From: Planctomycetaceae bacterium
Lineage (GTDB): Bacteria > Planctomycetota > Planctomycetia > Planctomycetales > Planctomycetaceae
NCBI GenBank assembly: GCA_028284145.1
Contig: JANQSH010000160.1
Span: forward strand, 1-36,993
Reading direction: 5' to 3'
DNA length: 36,993 nucleotides
A model generated the notes under the pieces. That model worked only from the letters and a program-made list of their open reading frames with translations, was not told where the DNA came from and searched no databases. The first letter of the stretch is position 1, and each line of letters starts with the position of its first letter. The translations under genes and the position numbers were made by a program. Below, piece after piece: positions 25,422-33,840 of the stretch.

Positions 25422-27977
25422 ATGAGTTGGAAGAACATCAAACTCATTCTCGCCCGCGAAATCCGCGATCAACTGCGTGATCGCCGGACACTGTTTATGG
25501 TGGCGATTCTGCCATTGCTGCTGTATCCGGCGATGGGCATCGGCATGGTGCAAATGACCGTGCTGTTTACCGAACAACCACGAACGGTCGTCTTTCTGAA
25601 CTCGGATCAATTACCGGATGATCCCCCTTTAATTGACGAAGAGGTGAACCGCATCCATTTCACATGGTTCGACAGCACACCAGATGCCGACACGCTGAAG
25701 GTCATTACCGACCAGACACCGACAGATACGGTCGACGAAGAACAGAATGAATTCGTGAAAGAGGTTCTCGCCGAGGCGGAAAAGCTGCGCGAGCCAGCCA
25801 CGCAACGCCAGCAGACAAACGAACGAAAACTGCGAGCCAACCAGAAGGTCAACCTGCTGACATCGCAGATCGACGAAGCTGAGGCGGAACGACAAAAAGA
25901 AGGGACGCTCGAACAACGCAGATCAGAACTCAAGACTCAGATTGTCGAATGGAAATCCCAACGCGCGGAATTGGATGAGTTGGTCGTGCAGTGGGAAAAT
26001 GAACTGGAAAAGCTGGATGAACGCATTGCCGGATTGCTTGCGGAATGCCAGTTTCAGGTGCTGGTCGTCGTGGCAGACGGATTTGCGGAGAAAATTGAAA
26101 CTGTGAACGCGCAGTTGCGAGAGCGTCAACTTGGTGCACGAGCCGATGACTATTACGTCGGCCTCGGATTCTTCACCAACAAGGCGGATGAAAAATCGCT
26201 GATTGCCTTTAATCGTGTGAATCGGGCGATCAAGAACTGGGGCGAGAAAATTCTGAACGACCGTCTGGCTGCCGCTGACCTGCCTCAGACGATCGTCGAC
26301 CCGGTGAACACCACAACGGTCGATGTCGCCCAGGACGAAGAAATTTCGGCGAACTTGTGGAGCAAACTATTCCCTGCCCTGCTGGTCATTATGGCCGTCA
26401 CTGGCGCATTTTACCCGGCGGTCGACGTGGCAGCGGGGGAAAAAGAACGAGGCACGATGGAGACACTGCTCATCTGCCCGGCGACACGCAGCGAAATTGT
26501 GATCGGCAAATTCCTGACCGTCATGGCCTTCAGTGTCTGTACGGCGTTATTGAATCTCATCAGCATGGGATTGACGGGAAAATATATGGCATCGATCGTC
26601 GGTTCGCGTTCGTTGTCGCAAATTGGCGATCTCTCGTTGCCCGGTTTTGATTCACTCATCTGGGTCTTCATCCTGCTGATTCCACTGGCCGCCCTGTTCA
26701 GCGCCCTCTGTCTCGCGCTGGCGACTTTTGCCCGCAGCAGCAAGGAAGGACAGTATTATCTCACGCCCCTGTTGATGGTCACTCTCGGCCTGACAGTTGT
26801 GACCCTTTCCCCCGGTGTGGAACTGGAACCATTTTACAGTGTCATGCCAGTGGTCGGCCCGGCGTTACTCTTGAAAGCACTGCTCAGTTCGCCTGGTGAT
26901 CCGGAACTGATGGTCTACGCGATCCCGGTGCTGGTCACGAGTGTAGGCTATAGCCTGTTGGCGTTGTGGTGGGCGATCGATCAGTTTGCCAGCGAGGATG
27001 TCCTTTTCCGTGAGGCGGAACGGTTCGAGTTGGGACTTTGGATTCGCCATATTTTGCGAGACAAAGACGAGACACCCAGCTTCACCGAAGCCGGGTTCTG
27101 TTATGTGCTGATTATGCTGGTCAGTTTCGCCAGTTTGAAATACGTGACTGGCAGCGCCGATCAACAGGTCGCCGCCGCTGATGCATCCGAAGCCGAACAA
27201 GTTGCCGCCATCTATCGGATTATGAAACTGCAAATGACCTACCTGATCGTGGCGGTGGCCTGTCCTGCAATGTTCATGGGACTCCTGCTGACACGTTCTC
27301 CCCGCAAAACATTTCGGCTTTATTGGCCGAAGCTGAAATACATCGCAGCGGCGCTGCTTCTGCCGTTGATGTGTCACCCTCTGGTATCGGAACTGATGGC
27401 CAATATGCAGTGGTTCTTCCGTCAACTGCCGGACCATTTTCAGGAAACGATGGCAGGATTTCAGCACGCCAGTATTGCTGTCTGGTTTACCTGGATGGTG
27501 ATGGCCGTCACGCCTGCGATCTGCGAAGAGGTGGCATTTCGCGGTTTCATCCTTAGCGGGTTTTCGGAATCGCGTCGTTTCTGGCTGGCGATTGTTCTCT
27601 CCAGCCTGACCTTCGGCGTCGTGCACATGATCCCGCAACAGGTCTTCTACGCAACGTTGCTCGGCATTCCGCTGGGGGTTCTGGCCATTCGCAGCAACAG
27701 CCTGTTGCCGCCAATCATCTTTCACCTCGTGTTCAATTCGATTTCTGTCGTCGGAATGCGATTTTCAGAAAAGGTCGATCTCACCCGTGTGCCGGATTTG
27801 TTGATGTGGGAAGAAAAAGGGGCCATCCGCTACGGTTGGGGTACGCTCGCGATCACCGCGATTATCGTCGCGCTGTTGATGCGATGGCTGATTGTTTCGG
27901 GTGGACCGCTGGGGGGCGGGAGGAAAGCCGAATCGATATCATCGCCCGAAGTGCCCGCCGGCGAGTTGACGAGCTGA
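25422..27977 (+). CDS. NatB-like ABC-2 permease fused to a CPBP intramembrane protease
   Basis: The protein has 851 residues. Its N-terminal part is an ABC-2/NatB-type permease: a first helix (about 26-48), a large extracytoplasmic domain with a charged coiled coil (about 107-205), and a membrane block with GEKERGTMETLLICPATRSE at about 340-360. The C-terminal part is a CPBP (CAAX-protease/bacteriocin-processing) membrane metalloprotease: EEVAFRG (E702, E703, R707), FGVVHM (H735) and FHLVFN (H768, N772) supply the expected metal ligands and catalytic residues. Both modules look complete. A GAGGCGGA site precedes the ATG. The domain order suggests a transporter that may process or be regulated by cleavage of a membrane or exported substrate. 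It ends 23 bp before repeat copy D. Confidence 0.9.
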   Translation: MSWKNIKLILAREIRDQLRDRRTLFMVAILPLLLYPAMGIGMVQMTVLFTEQPRTVVFLNSDQLPDDPPLIDEEVNRIHFTWFDSTPDADTLKVITDQTPTDTVDEEQNEFVKEVLAEAEKLREPATQRQQTNERKLRANQKVNLLTSQIDEAEAERQKEGTLEQRRSELKTQIVEWKSQRAELDELVVQWENELEKLDERIAGLLAECQFQVLVVVADGFAEKIETVNAQLRERQLGARADDYYVGLGFFTNKADEKSLIAFNRVNRAIKNWGEKILNDRLAAADLPQTIVDPVNTTTVDVAQDEEISANLWSKLFPALLVIMAVTGAFYPAVDVAAGEKERGTMETLLICPATRSEIVIGKFLTVMAFSVCTALLNLISMGLTGKYMASIVGSRSLSQIGDLSLPGFDSLIWVFILLIPLAALFSALCLALATFARSSKEGQYYLTPLLMVTLGLTVVTLSPGVELEPFYSVMPVVGPALLLKALLSSPGDPELMVYAIPVLVTSVGYSLLALWWAIDQFASEDVLFREAERFELGLWIRHILRDKDETPSFTEAGFCYVLIMLVSFASLKYVTGSADQQVAAADASEAEQVAAIYRIMKLQMTYLIVAVACPAMFMGLLLTRSPRKTFRLYWPKLKYIAAALLLPLMCHPLVSELMANMQWFFRQLPDHFQETMAGFQHASIAVWFTWMVMAVTPAICEEVAFRGFILSGFSESRRFWLAIVLSSLTFGVVHMIPQQVFYATLLGIPLGVLAIRSNSLLPPIIFHLVFNSISVVGMRFSEKVDLTRVPDLLMWEEKGAIRYGWGTLAITAIIVALLMRWLIVSGGPLGGGRKAESISSPEVPAGELTS

Positions 27978-27999
27978 GCGATGAACGCCAATGGGAATA

Positions 28000-28097
28000 G
28001 AGCAGTTTACCTTTTCGTGTGACGGTTTTCGCTCGTGGGAGTCTGCGTTTGCAGGCCAAAAGATGATTTTCGCGCCACAGAAGAGTGTAATACGCTC
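28000..28097 (+). repeat. ~100-bp dispersed element, copy D
   Basis: This copy lies 23 bp after the permease-protease stop. It starts GAGCAGTTTACCTTTTCGTG and contains GCTCGTGGGAGTC, GTTTGCAGG and CGCCACAGAAG. It ends AGAGTGTA-A-TACGCTCC, where the 3' arm differs by two pairs from copies B and C. Its translation in one frame creates a false N-terminal extension of the next gene. Confidence 0.85.
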
Positions 28098-28113
28098 CAA
28101 TGCCGACGACCGA

Positions 28114-29304
28114 ATGGATGGTCGAGTTCAGGTCCGCTGGTATTTCCCGCCTGACAACGATCCCATCCCGAACGCCACCCTTGAGTTTCAGAATGGCGTC
28201 CTGACCGTCGTCGATTCGGACTCCGCGATTCCCACGCAACACCTGACCAATACTGCCGTCATCCCCGGGTTAGTCAACGCCCATACGCATCTGGAATTGA
28301 GTGATCTCAGCGAACCGCTGCCATTCACCGGTTCGTTTCCAGACTGGATTCGAGAGGTCGTCAGACATCGGCGTGAACGGAAGCAATCGCCAAATGAAGC
28401 GTTGATGCAGGGCCTGCGGGAAATTGTCGAAACGGGAACCGTCGCTGTCGGAGATATTGAGCAGGTCGGCGACGAAGATCATCCCGTCGATCAATCATTA
28501 CGAGTCGCCCCCAGACGGCTCGGATTTCGGGAAATCATCTGTCTGAATCCGGATGATGGACAAAAGAAAATTGAAGCAGCTCTCGCTGCTGAATGCGAGG
28601 AAAAGATTCAACTCGGACTGAGTCCGCATGCACCCTACAGCGTGCATCTTGAAGTCGTTCAGAAAATCGTTGACGAAGCGATTCGTCGAAGCGTCCCGGT
28701 CGCGATGCATCTGGCAGAGACCCGGGCAGAGTTGGAGCTATTGCAAACCGGTAGTGGGGAACTTGCCACTTTTCTGAAGAGCCTCGGAATTTGGCGCGAT
28801 GATTTGTTCAGACCCGGCACGCGCCCGCTGGATTACCTGCGGATTCTGTCTCGTGCTCCACGTGCCCTGGTCATTCATGGCAACTATCTGGATGACGAGG
28901 ATGTCGATTTCCTCGCTGGGAATCCTCAGATGTCCGTTGTCTACTGTCCCCGTACGCACGCCTGTTTTGATCACCAGACCCATCCCTGGTTGCAGATGAT
29001 GAACCGGGGCGTGAATGTTGCATTGGGAACCGACAGCCGGGCCTCCAATCCCGATTTGAACGTCTGGAACGAAGTTCTCTTTCTACGCGAGCGCTTTTCT
29101 GACGTCTGCCCAAAAGCGTTGCTGCAATTGGCGACGATCAATGGTCAGAAAGCCCTTGGTTTTGTCCGAGCCAGCAATTCGACCGACTGGACATTCATCG
29201 AATTGCACGAGACAGCATCAGAGGCATCGGCTGCCAAACGTCCCTGGGAGGAACTCTTTCATCGCGACAGCCGGCCCGTCGGTTCGACAGTCAGTCGGCG
29301 CTAA
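28114..29304 (+). CDS. Amidohydrolase-superfamily deaminase, possible aminodeoxyfutalosine deaminase
   Basis: The 396-residue protein is a metal-dependent amidohydrolase of the TRZ/ATZ deaminase type. Ligands are visible in NAHTHLELS (H57, H59), MHLAET (H199), VIHGNYL (H255) and GTDSRASNP (D307). The HLAET and SRASNP motifs favour purine-ring or nucleoside deaminases over urease-like members. Because mqnA and mqnC lie 5 kb upstream, aminodeoxyfutalosine deaminase (MqnX) is a reasonable inference; related deaminases act on 5'-methylthioadenosine and S-adenosylhomocysteine. A longer frame from 27991 is rejected as a start because residues 1-36 would be encoded by repeat copy D. No strong ribosome binding site precedes 28114, so the start stays uncertain. 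The stop lies on repeat copy E. Confidence 0.82.
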   Translation: MDGRVQVRWYFPPDNDPIPNATLEFQNGVLTVVDSDSAIPTQHLTNTAVIPGLVNAHTHLELSDLSEPLPFTGSFPDWIREVVRHRRERKQSPNEALMQGLREIVETGTVAVGDIEQVGDEDHPVDQSLRVAPRRLGFREIICLNPDDGQKKIEAALAAECEEKIQLGLSPHAPYSVHLEVVQKIVDEAIRRSVPVAMHLAETRAELELLQTGSGELATFLKSLGIWRDDLFRPGTRPLDYLRILSRAPRALVIHGNYLDDEDVDFLAGNPQMSVVYCPRTHACFDHQTHPWLQMMNRGVNVALGTDSRASNPDLNVWNEVLFLRERFSDVCPKALLQLATINGQKALGFVRASNSTDWTFIELHETASEASAAKRPWEELFHRDSRPVGSTVSRR

Positions 29305-29409
29305 AGCGTATTATGCTCTTCTGTGCCGCGACCGATGTCGTTCGGCCAACAAACAGAGGGTCCCACGAGTCGCAATCGTCACATGAGTCACACGAAAAGG
29401 AAACGGCTC
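29303..29409 (-). repeat. ~100-bp dispersed element, copy E (reverse orientation)
   Basis: Read on the minus strand it begins GAGCCGTTTCCTTTTCGTGTG, continues through ACTCGTGGGA and GGTCGCGGCACAG, and ends AGAGCATA-A-TACGCTTT. Its palindrome end overlaps the last two bases of the TAA of the amidohydrolase gene. A short duplicated GTGAC makes it slightly longer than the others. Confidence 0.8.
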
Positions 29410-29839
29410 TAATCCTGTGATCCTGTCGAAAGCTCTTTCCTGAAGAAGACGGGCAGGATGAACGGGATGAGTTCGGCAGGATTTTGGCCTCCCGTCATCC
29501 CCACGACTCAGCTGCGTCGATACCTCGACGCGGTACCGCTGTGCGTAGCACGTCGGCTGAATCAATTCTCTGCGACCTTATACGATCAATAAAGAGTTGA
29601 TTTTGGCTGAGTGATTCAGCGATAAGACAGGCTGCCGGAGCCGTGGCACCACGGCGAGAGTGTATCTGTTCCTCGGACCATGCTCCTCATGACGGAATGC
29701 TCCGCAGCAACTCATTACTACAAAGTCGCTTACGTCGTTACAATTTTCTCCTTTTTTACTTGATGGCCGGTGCTTCATCTGGTAGACTTGATCATTGGTT
29801 TTTCACTTCCCAAATCACGTCATCTAAAGGAATCAAGTT
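29410..29839. other. Intergenic region upstream of the DUF1559 gene
   Basis: No gene is supported across these 430 bp. Apart from the promoter candidate at 29760-29788 and a pyrimidine-rich stretch just before it, I see no structured RNA, repeat or operator. Confidence 0.4.
29760..29788 (+). promoter_or_regulatory. Sigma-70-like promoter for DUF1559 gene
   Basis: TTGATG (29760-29765) and TAGACT (29783-29788) are 17 bp apart. The start of transcription would be near 29795, about 45 bases before the ATG, with GGA as a short ribosome binding site. Confidence 0.4.
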
Positions 29840-30862
29840 ATGTTGTCACCGAACCGTTCCGTCGTGCGCAGATCAGGTTTCACCCTGATCGAACTGCTGG
29901 TGGTGATTGCGATCATCGCGATCCTGATTGCCCTGCTTCTTCCCGCCATTCAACAGGCACGCGAAGCGGCCCGAAGAACCGAGTGCAAAAATAAACTCAA
30001 GCAGTTTGGCATCGCGCTGCACAATTACCACGACACCCACAAACACTTTCCGCCGGGTGTTTCGCCTGCTGATGGTGGAACCTGGGGTCCCAGTTTTCAT
30101 CTCTGGATTCTCCCCCAGATGGAGCAGGCGAGCCTGTTCAACAGCATGACCATCGGCGGCAGCAACTACGGTTATGTTGGCGCGGCCGCAGGAACTGTGG
30201 GACGTGATGTAAATGCACCTGTTATGAGAACCCTCGAATTGGACCACCTGCGGTGTCCGTCATCTCCACAGCCAAAGTTTCTCAATGGCTCCTTTGAAAT
30301 GCATGCCAGCTATTGTGGTATTGAAGGTGCGGCTTCGGAAGGGGCTTCCGATCCCTTCCAGGCACCAGCCGGCACAACACAGAGCGCCGATGGTATTGTC
30401 GCATCAAACGGTATGTTGCCGGCCAACAGGGAAATTCGCATTCGGGACTGCACCGATGGCACTTCCAACACGCTGATGATGTCCGAAATGAGCGGCACAG
30501 TGTTCACCGTGGGGTCGAACAATCCCATCTACCGTTCACCTGGCGGTCAAACTCATGGCTGGCTGATGGGCACCATGCAAACGGCAGCCGTGCCGAACTT
30601 CACCGGTGCCAATAGTGCCAAAAGGACATTTAACATCGTTACAGTACGGCACCCCATCAATGATACCGTGTGGCACGCCGGTATTAACCCCGGATATGGG
30701 AGCAACCTGGGGAACAATAATCCGCTGACATCGGGACATACCGGTGGCGTGAACGGTTTGCTGAGCGATGGGTCGGTCCGATTCCTGCCCAACAATCTTG
30801 ATTTGCTAAACCTCAAGCGAGTCGCCTGCCGTAATGACGGAGAGGTTGTCGCATTGCCCTGA
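29840..30862 (+). CDS. DUF1559 protein with prepilin-type N-terminal methylation signal
   Basis: This is a 340-residue member of the DUF1559 (SBP_bac_10) family, greatly expanded in planctomycetes. The type IV pilin-like leader [19 protein letters not shown] (about residues 11-30) has the prepilin peptidase glycine before the methylated phenylalanine, then the [15 protein letters not shown] segment. After a central domain with CPSSPQPK and [11 protein letters not shown], the protein ends with [19 protein letters not shown], the family's terminal signature. It is likely a pseudopilin-like surface or secretion protein assembled at the inner membrane. Many planctomycetes carry dozens of copies next to a small lipoprotein gene, as here. 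The exact role is unknown. Confidence 0.93.
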   Translation: MLSPNRSVVRRSGFTLIELLVVIAIIAILIALLLPAIQQAREAARRTECKNKLKQFGIALHNYHDTHKHFPPGVSPADGGTWGPSFHLWILPQMEQASLFNSMTIGGSNYGYVGAAAGTVGRDVNAPVMRTLELDHLRCPSSPQPKFLNGSFEMHASYCGIEGAASEGASDPFQAPAGTTQSADGIVASNGMLPANREIRIRDCTDGTSNTLMMSEMSGTVFTVGSNNPIYRSPGGQTHGWLMGTMQTAAVPNFTGANSAKRTFNIVTVRHPINDTVWHAGINPGYGSNLGNNNPLTSGHTGGVNGLLSDGSVRFLPNNLDLLNLKRVACRNDGEVVALP

Positions 30863-30882
30863 TCGTTAAAACCGGAAATCAA

Positions 30883-30915
30883 GAGACGGGCAGCCAGTTT
30901 CCGGCTGCCCGTCTC
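30883..30915 (+). terminator. Perfect 13-bp hairpin between DUF1559 gene and lipoprotein gene
   Basis: GAGACGGGCAGCC (30883-30895) and GGCTGCCCGTCTC (30903-30915) pair completely around a 7-base loop. Only CCCGTTTG follows, so there is no classical U-run. It may be a partial terminator or an mRNA-stabilising stem that sets unequal expression of the two genes. Confidence 0.65.
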
Positions 30916-30969
30916 CCGTTTGAGACGCCCCTGATCTCGTTCGCAAACTCTGAAAGGTCGCCCCGTTCC

Positions 30970-31434
30970 ATGCGTTCCTCTGTCTCAATTCCAGTCTTTT
31001 TGTTGCTTGCCTTTTCCTGTCTTGCATTTTCCATCTTCGGGTGTGGGTCATCAGAACCATCAGGAACGGTTTCAGGGAAAGTGACTTACAGGGACGCCGC
31101 GGCTCCCAAGGGTTGTTCTGTTGTCTTCCGTAACTTGACGACCGGCACAACCGCCTTTGGAACGACCAGTGGCAGCGGCGAGTATTCGTTGACCATGAAT
31201 GACAGTTCTGACATTCCGACTGGCAAATATGATGTGACCATCGCTCCACCCGGAGCCGGAGACATGGATGAAGATTCCGATCCGGTTGATGCCGCAGATG
31301 TCGACGCCAATTCCGTGGAAGAAGAGCCAGAAGAATCTCCAATCCCTGCGAAGTACATGACGATCGATGGGAGCAAACTCTCGTTTGAAGTCAAAGAGGG
31401 TTCCAATCAGTTTGACATCAAGCTGGAAGACTGA
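30970..31434 (+). CDS. Small lipoprotein with transthyretin/carboxypeptidase-regulatory-like fold
   Basis: The 154-residue protein has a lipoprotein signal peptide: a charged start, a hydrophobic stretch and a lipobox-like SIFGC with C25 as the lipidated cysteine. The mature domain begins with SGTVSGKVTYRDAAAPKGCSV and GSGEYSLTM, typical of the short Ig-like/regulatory carboxypeptidase fold seen in planctomycete lipoproteins. An acidic insert (about residues 95-118) rich in D and E follows, then SKLSFEVKEGSNQFDIKL. It sits after the DUF1559 gene, the arrangement seen repeatedly in this phylum, so it may be its envelope partner. The gene ends 13 bp from the convergent App1-like gene. Confidence 0.82.
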   Translation: MRSSVSIPVFLLLAFSCLAFSIFGCGSSEPSGTVSGKVTYRDAAAPKGCSVVFRNLTTGTTAFGTTSGSGEYSLTMNDSSDIPTGKYDVTIAPPGAGDMDEDSDPVDAADVDANSVEEEPEESPIPAKYMTIDGSKLSFEVKEGSNQFDIKLED

Positions 31435-31447
31435 CGAATCTCTCCCG

Positions 31448-32575
31448 TTACTTCACCAGCTCCAACACCGCTTTTTGCACATCCTGCGGATCATCGAACA
31501 CAAACCAGAGCGATGCGTTCAAATCTTCGAAGACGGACGTGTAACGTGAATCTTCACGGGATTGCTCCGTCACATTGCGAATGAAGACCCCGACAATTCG
31601 GTCGGGATGTTTTCGCGCGATCTCGCCGTAGATCTCCGGGTCTTCTTCGCCGGAGTCGCCAAACAACAGGAACGTCCTTTCCGGGAAATCATTCAGAATC
31701 TGCTCGATTGCCTTCATTTTGTTCTCGCGCTGTTTTGCGAACAGATTCTGGAAACTGGAATCTTTCAAACGAACGGATTTCAGATGCAGGCTTCCCTGTG
31801 GAAATGGCGTATCGCGCAGAAACTTCGCAATTACCGGGTACAACTGCCACGGACTACCGGAAACGTAATGAAACCGCGCGCCGCGATCTTCCAGGGCGCG
31901 ATACAGTTTTTTCATGCCCGGTGCGGCTTGAAAATCGCGCGTGAAGGTGTTGGCCAGCAGTTCCTTTCGATTCCGAACATTGGTGATCTTGATGGTATCA
32001 TCGAAGTCAGAGATAACCGAGACACCCCCGGCTGGAATGACTTGTACCCGCCCGATGATACGCCGCGCGTCACCGGGATTGGTCTCGGCGACGAATTCCA
32101 CCCACTGCCGCGAATCACCGTTGGTCTTGAGAAGTTCCCGCATCTCATCCCTGTTGAGAATGGCATGTCCCGCGAAATGCCCATTCGAGCCGGACCTGGC
32201 ACATTTCACGCGATGTCTGCCAAGTTGCACGGCAATCTCCTTGCCCCCTTCGTTGTCAACCAGGAACAACCGGGTCCGTTGTTCAAACGTTTTTGCTTCG
32301 GGCGAGTTCTTCTCGATTTTGACCGACTTACGAATTGCAGAAAGCAGGACGGAACACTTTTTCGATCCCTCTTCCAATTCGTAAATGATGCCATGCAACC
32401 GCACACGCCAGGACTTTCCATCTTTCGATGGATGTGCGTATGTCGGGTAAAAGATGACGGTCTCATCGCGACGGATATCGGAATTACCGGAGAGAATCGC
32501 AGCCATCATGACGAGTGTACTCATATTGTATGACTCGCAGTGACATAAAGGGGAAAAGGTGGAACTGAGATTCAC
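31448..32575 (-). CDS. App1-like (DUF2183/LNS2-type) phosphatase-domain protein
   Basis: The 375-residue protein has an N-terminal beta-rich domain and a C-terminal HAD-like phosphatase domain of the App1/DUF2183 family. Yeast App1 is a phosphatidate phosphatase. The catalytic DxDxT motif is present as SDFDDTIK (D190, D192, T194). Further family features are APGMKKLYRALEDRGARFHYV, SGSPWQLYPVI, and FGDSGEEDPEIY for metal binding. A GTG start at 32575 overlaps the cysteine desulfurase stop as GTGA, which suggests translational coupling. An ATG at 32524 would give a version 17 residues shorter and is a real alternative. A lipid phosphate substrate is inference from the family; no membrane helix or clear signal peptide is seen. 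Confidence 0.82.
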   Translation of the reverse strand: MNLSSTFSPLCHCESYNMSTLVMMAAILSGNSDIRRDETVIFYPTYAHPSKDGKSWRVRLHGIIYELEEGSKKCSVLLSAIRKSVKIEKNSPEAKTFEQRTRLFLVDNEGGKEIAVQLGRHRVKCARSGSNGHFAGHAILNRDEMRELLKTNGDSRQWVEFVAETNPGDARRIIGRVQVIPAGGVSVISDFDDTIKITNVRNRKELLANTFTRDFQAAPGMKKLYRALEDRGARFHYVSGSPWQLYPVIAKFLRDTPFPQGSLHLKSVRLKDSSFQNLFAKQRENKMKAIEQILNDFPERTFLLFGDSGEEDPEIYGEIARKHPDRIVGVFIRNVTEQSREDSRYTSVFEDLNASLWFVFDDPQDVQKAVLELVK

Positions 32576-33723
32576 TCGCCAGGTTTGATTGTCGCTCGCA
32601 GCCGGTTGACCACTCGCGCGATTCGCGTAATCGCCTCATCGATTTCTTCCGGGCTGTTCTCCAGACCGAGCGAAAACCGAACCGACGACTTGTAAACGTT
32701 TTCCGGGCAGTTCATGGCGACTAACGCCGGGGCGGGTTCCGCGGACCCGCTGGCACAAGTGCTGCCGAGCGAACAACAAATTCCCTCCAGATCGAATGCA
32801 ACCAGCAATGCTTCACCATCCAGGCCGGGAAAAGCGATATTCAGGGTGTTGGGCAGACGATGTTCCAGTGAACCGTTGACGACTGCCGGATCGCACAGTT
32901 CCAGCAACCCCTGTTGCAATTTGTCACGCAGAGTCGATAACCGTTTGGCGACTTCTGCCTGATTCGCATGCCAGATTTCCAACGCCCGCGCCATACCGGC
33001 GATCAACGCAACCGGTTCAGTGCCGGGTCTGCGACCAGATTCCTGATGTCCGCCGAAGTGCATCGGCTTCAACTCGACACCCTCGCGTACCAGCAGCGCG
33101 CCAATGCCACGCGGACCATGAAACTTGTGTGCCCCCAAAGCCAGTGTCGTCGCGCCTGAATTGCGGAAGGAGATCGGAATTTTGCCGACCGCCTGAACCG
33201 CATCAACATGCAGGGGGACTCCGCGTTCAGCGCACATTTCCGCCAATGGTTGCAGGTTTTGAATGACACCCGTCTCATTATGCGCCAGAATGACCGTTAC
33301 AATTTTCATCTGGCTCCACGGCAATGTGGCGTACTGATTCGAGTCCAGCAGACCCGATTCACCCACGTTCAAAATGCACGATTCAAACCCCTGTCTTGCG
33401 AGGAAGTCGCGTGTTTCAGTTGTTGCCGGATGTTCACCCGCCGTCATCGCGATGATTCCCGGGTCGCGGGCCAGGCCAAGCAGCGCCATGTTACTTGCTT
33501 CGGTTCCACCGCTGGTAAAGATAATTTCCCTGGGATCACAATCGAGAATCGCGGCCATCGACTCTCGTGATTCTTCGAGCACTTTGCGGGCGACGCGACC
33601 TGCGGCATGGCGACTGCCGGGATTGCCATACGCTTGCAGTAAGTGTTCCGACATCAAATCAACAACTTCCGGGTAAGGTTGCGTCGTGGCGTTGTGATCG
33701 AGATAGACGGCAGGCAGGGCCAT
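32572..33723 (-). CDS. Cysteine desulfurase (NifS/IscS class)
   Basis: This PLP enzyme removes sulfur from cysteine and supplies it for Fe-S clusters or thiolation. The 383-residue product has YLDHNATTQPYPEV at the N-terminus, AGEHPA (H98, stacks on PLP), LHVDAVQA (D174, Q177), the Schiff-base lysine in GAHKFHGPRG (K200) and the persulfide cysteine in GSTCASGS (C323), so it appears active. Length and motifs match the group I (NifS/IscS) enzymes. No scaffold protein (IscU/NifU) gene is next to it. I used the ATG at 33723; a frame opening at 33777 adds 18 unrelated residues. It is likely co-transcribed with the App1-like gene that follows. Confidence 0.94.
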   Translation of the reverse strand: MALPAVYLDHNATTQPYPEVVDLMSEHLLQAYGNPGSRHAAGRVARKVLEESRESMAAILDCDPREIIFTSGGTEASNMALLGLARDPGIIAMTAGEHPATTETRDFLARQGFESCILNVGESGLLDSNQYATLPWSQMKIVTVILAHNETGVIQNLQPLAEMCAERGVPLHVDAVQAVGKIPISFRNSGATTLALGAHKFHGPRGIGALLVREGVELKPMHFGGHQESGRRPGTEPVALIAGMARALEIWHANQAEVAKRLSTLRDKLQQGLLELCDPAVVNGSLEHRLPNTLNIAFPGLDGEALLVAFDLEGICCSLGSTCASGSAEPAPALVAMNCPENVYKSSVRFSLGLENSPEEIDEAITRIARVVNRLRATIKPGE

Positions 33724-33840
33724 GTTGGTTTTCTTTTGAAGTTCGAGAATGACAAAGGCGAAAGGTGGAACGTTCACTCTTCCGGGCGGACTGGCCGATG
33801 ATTATCACGCTTTGCAGAAGCGATTCGTTTCAAACGACGT

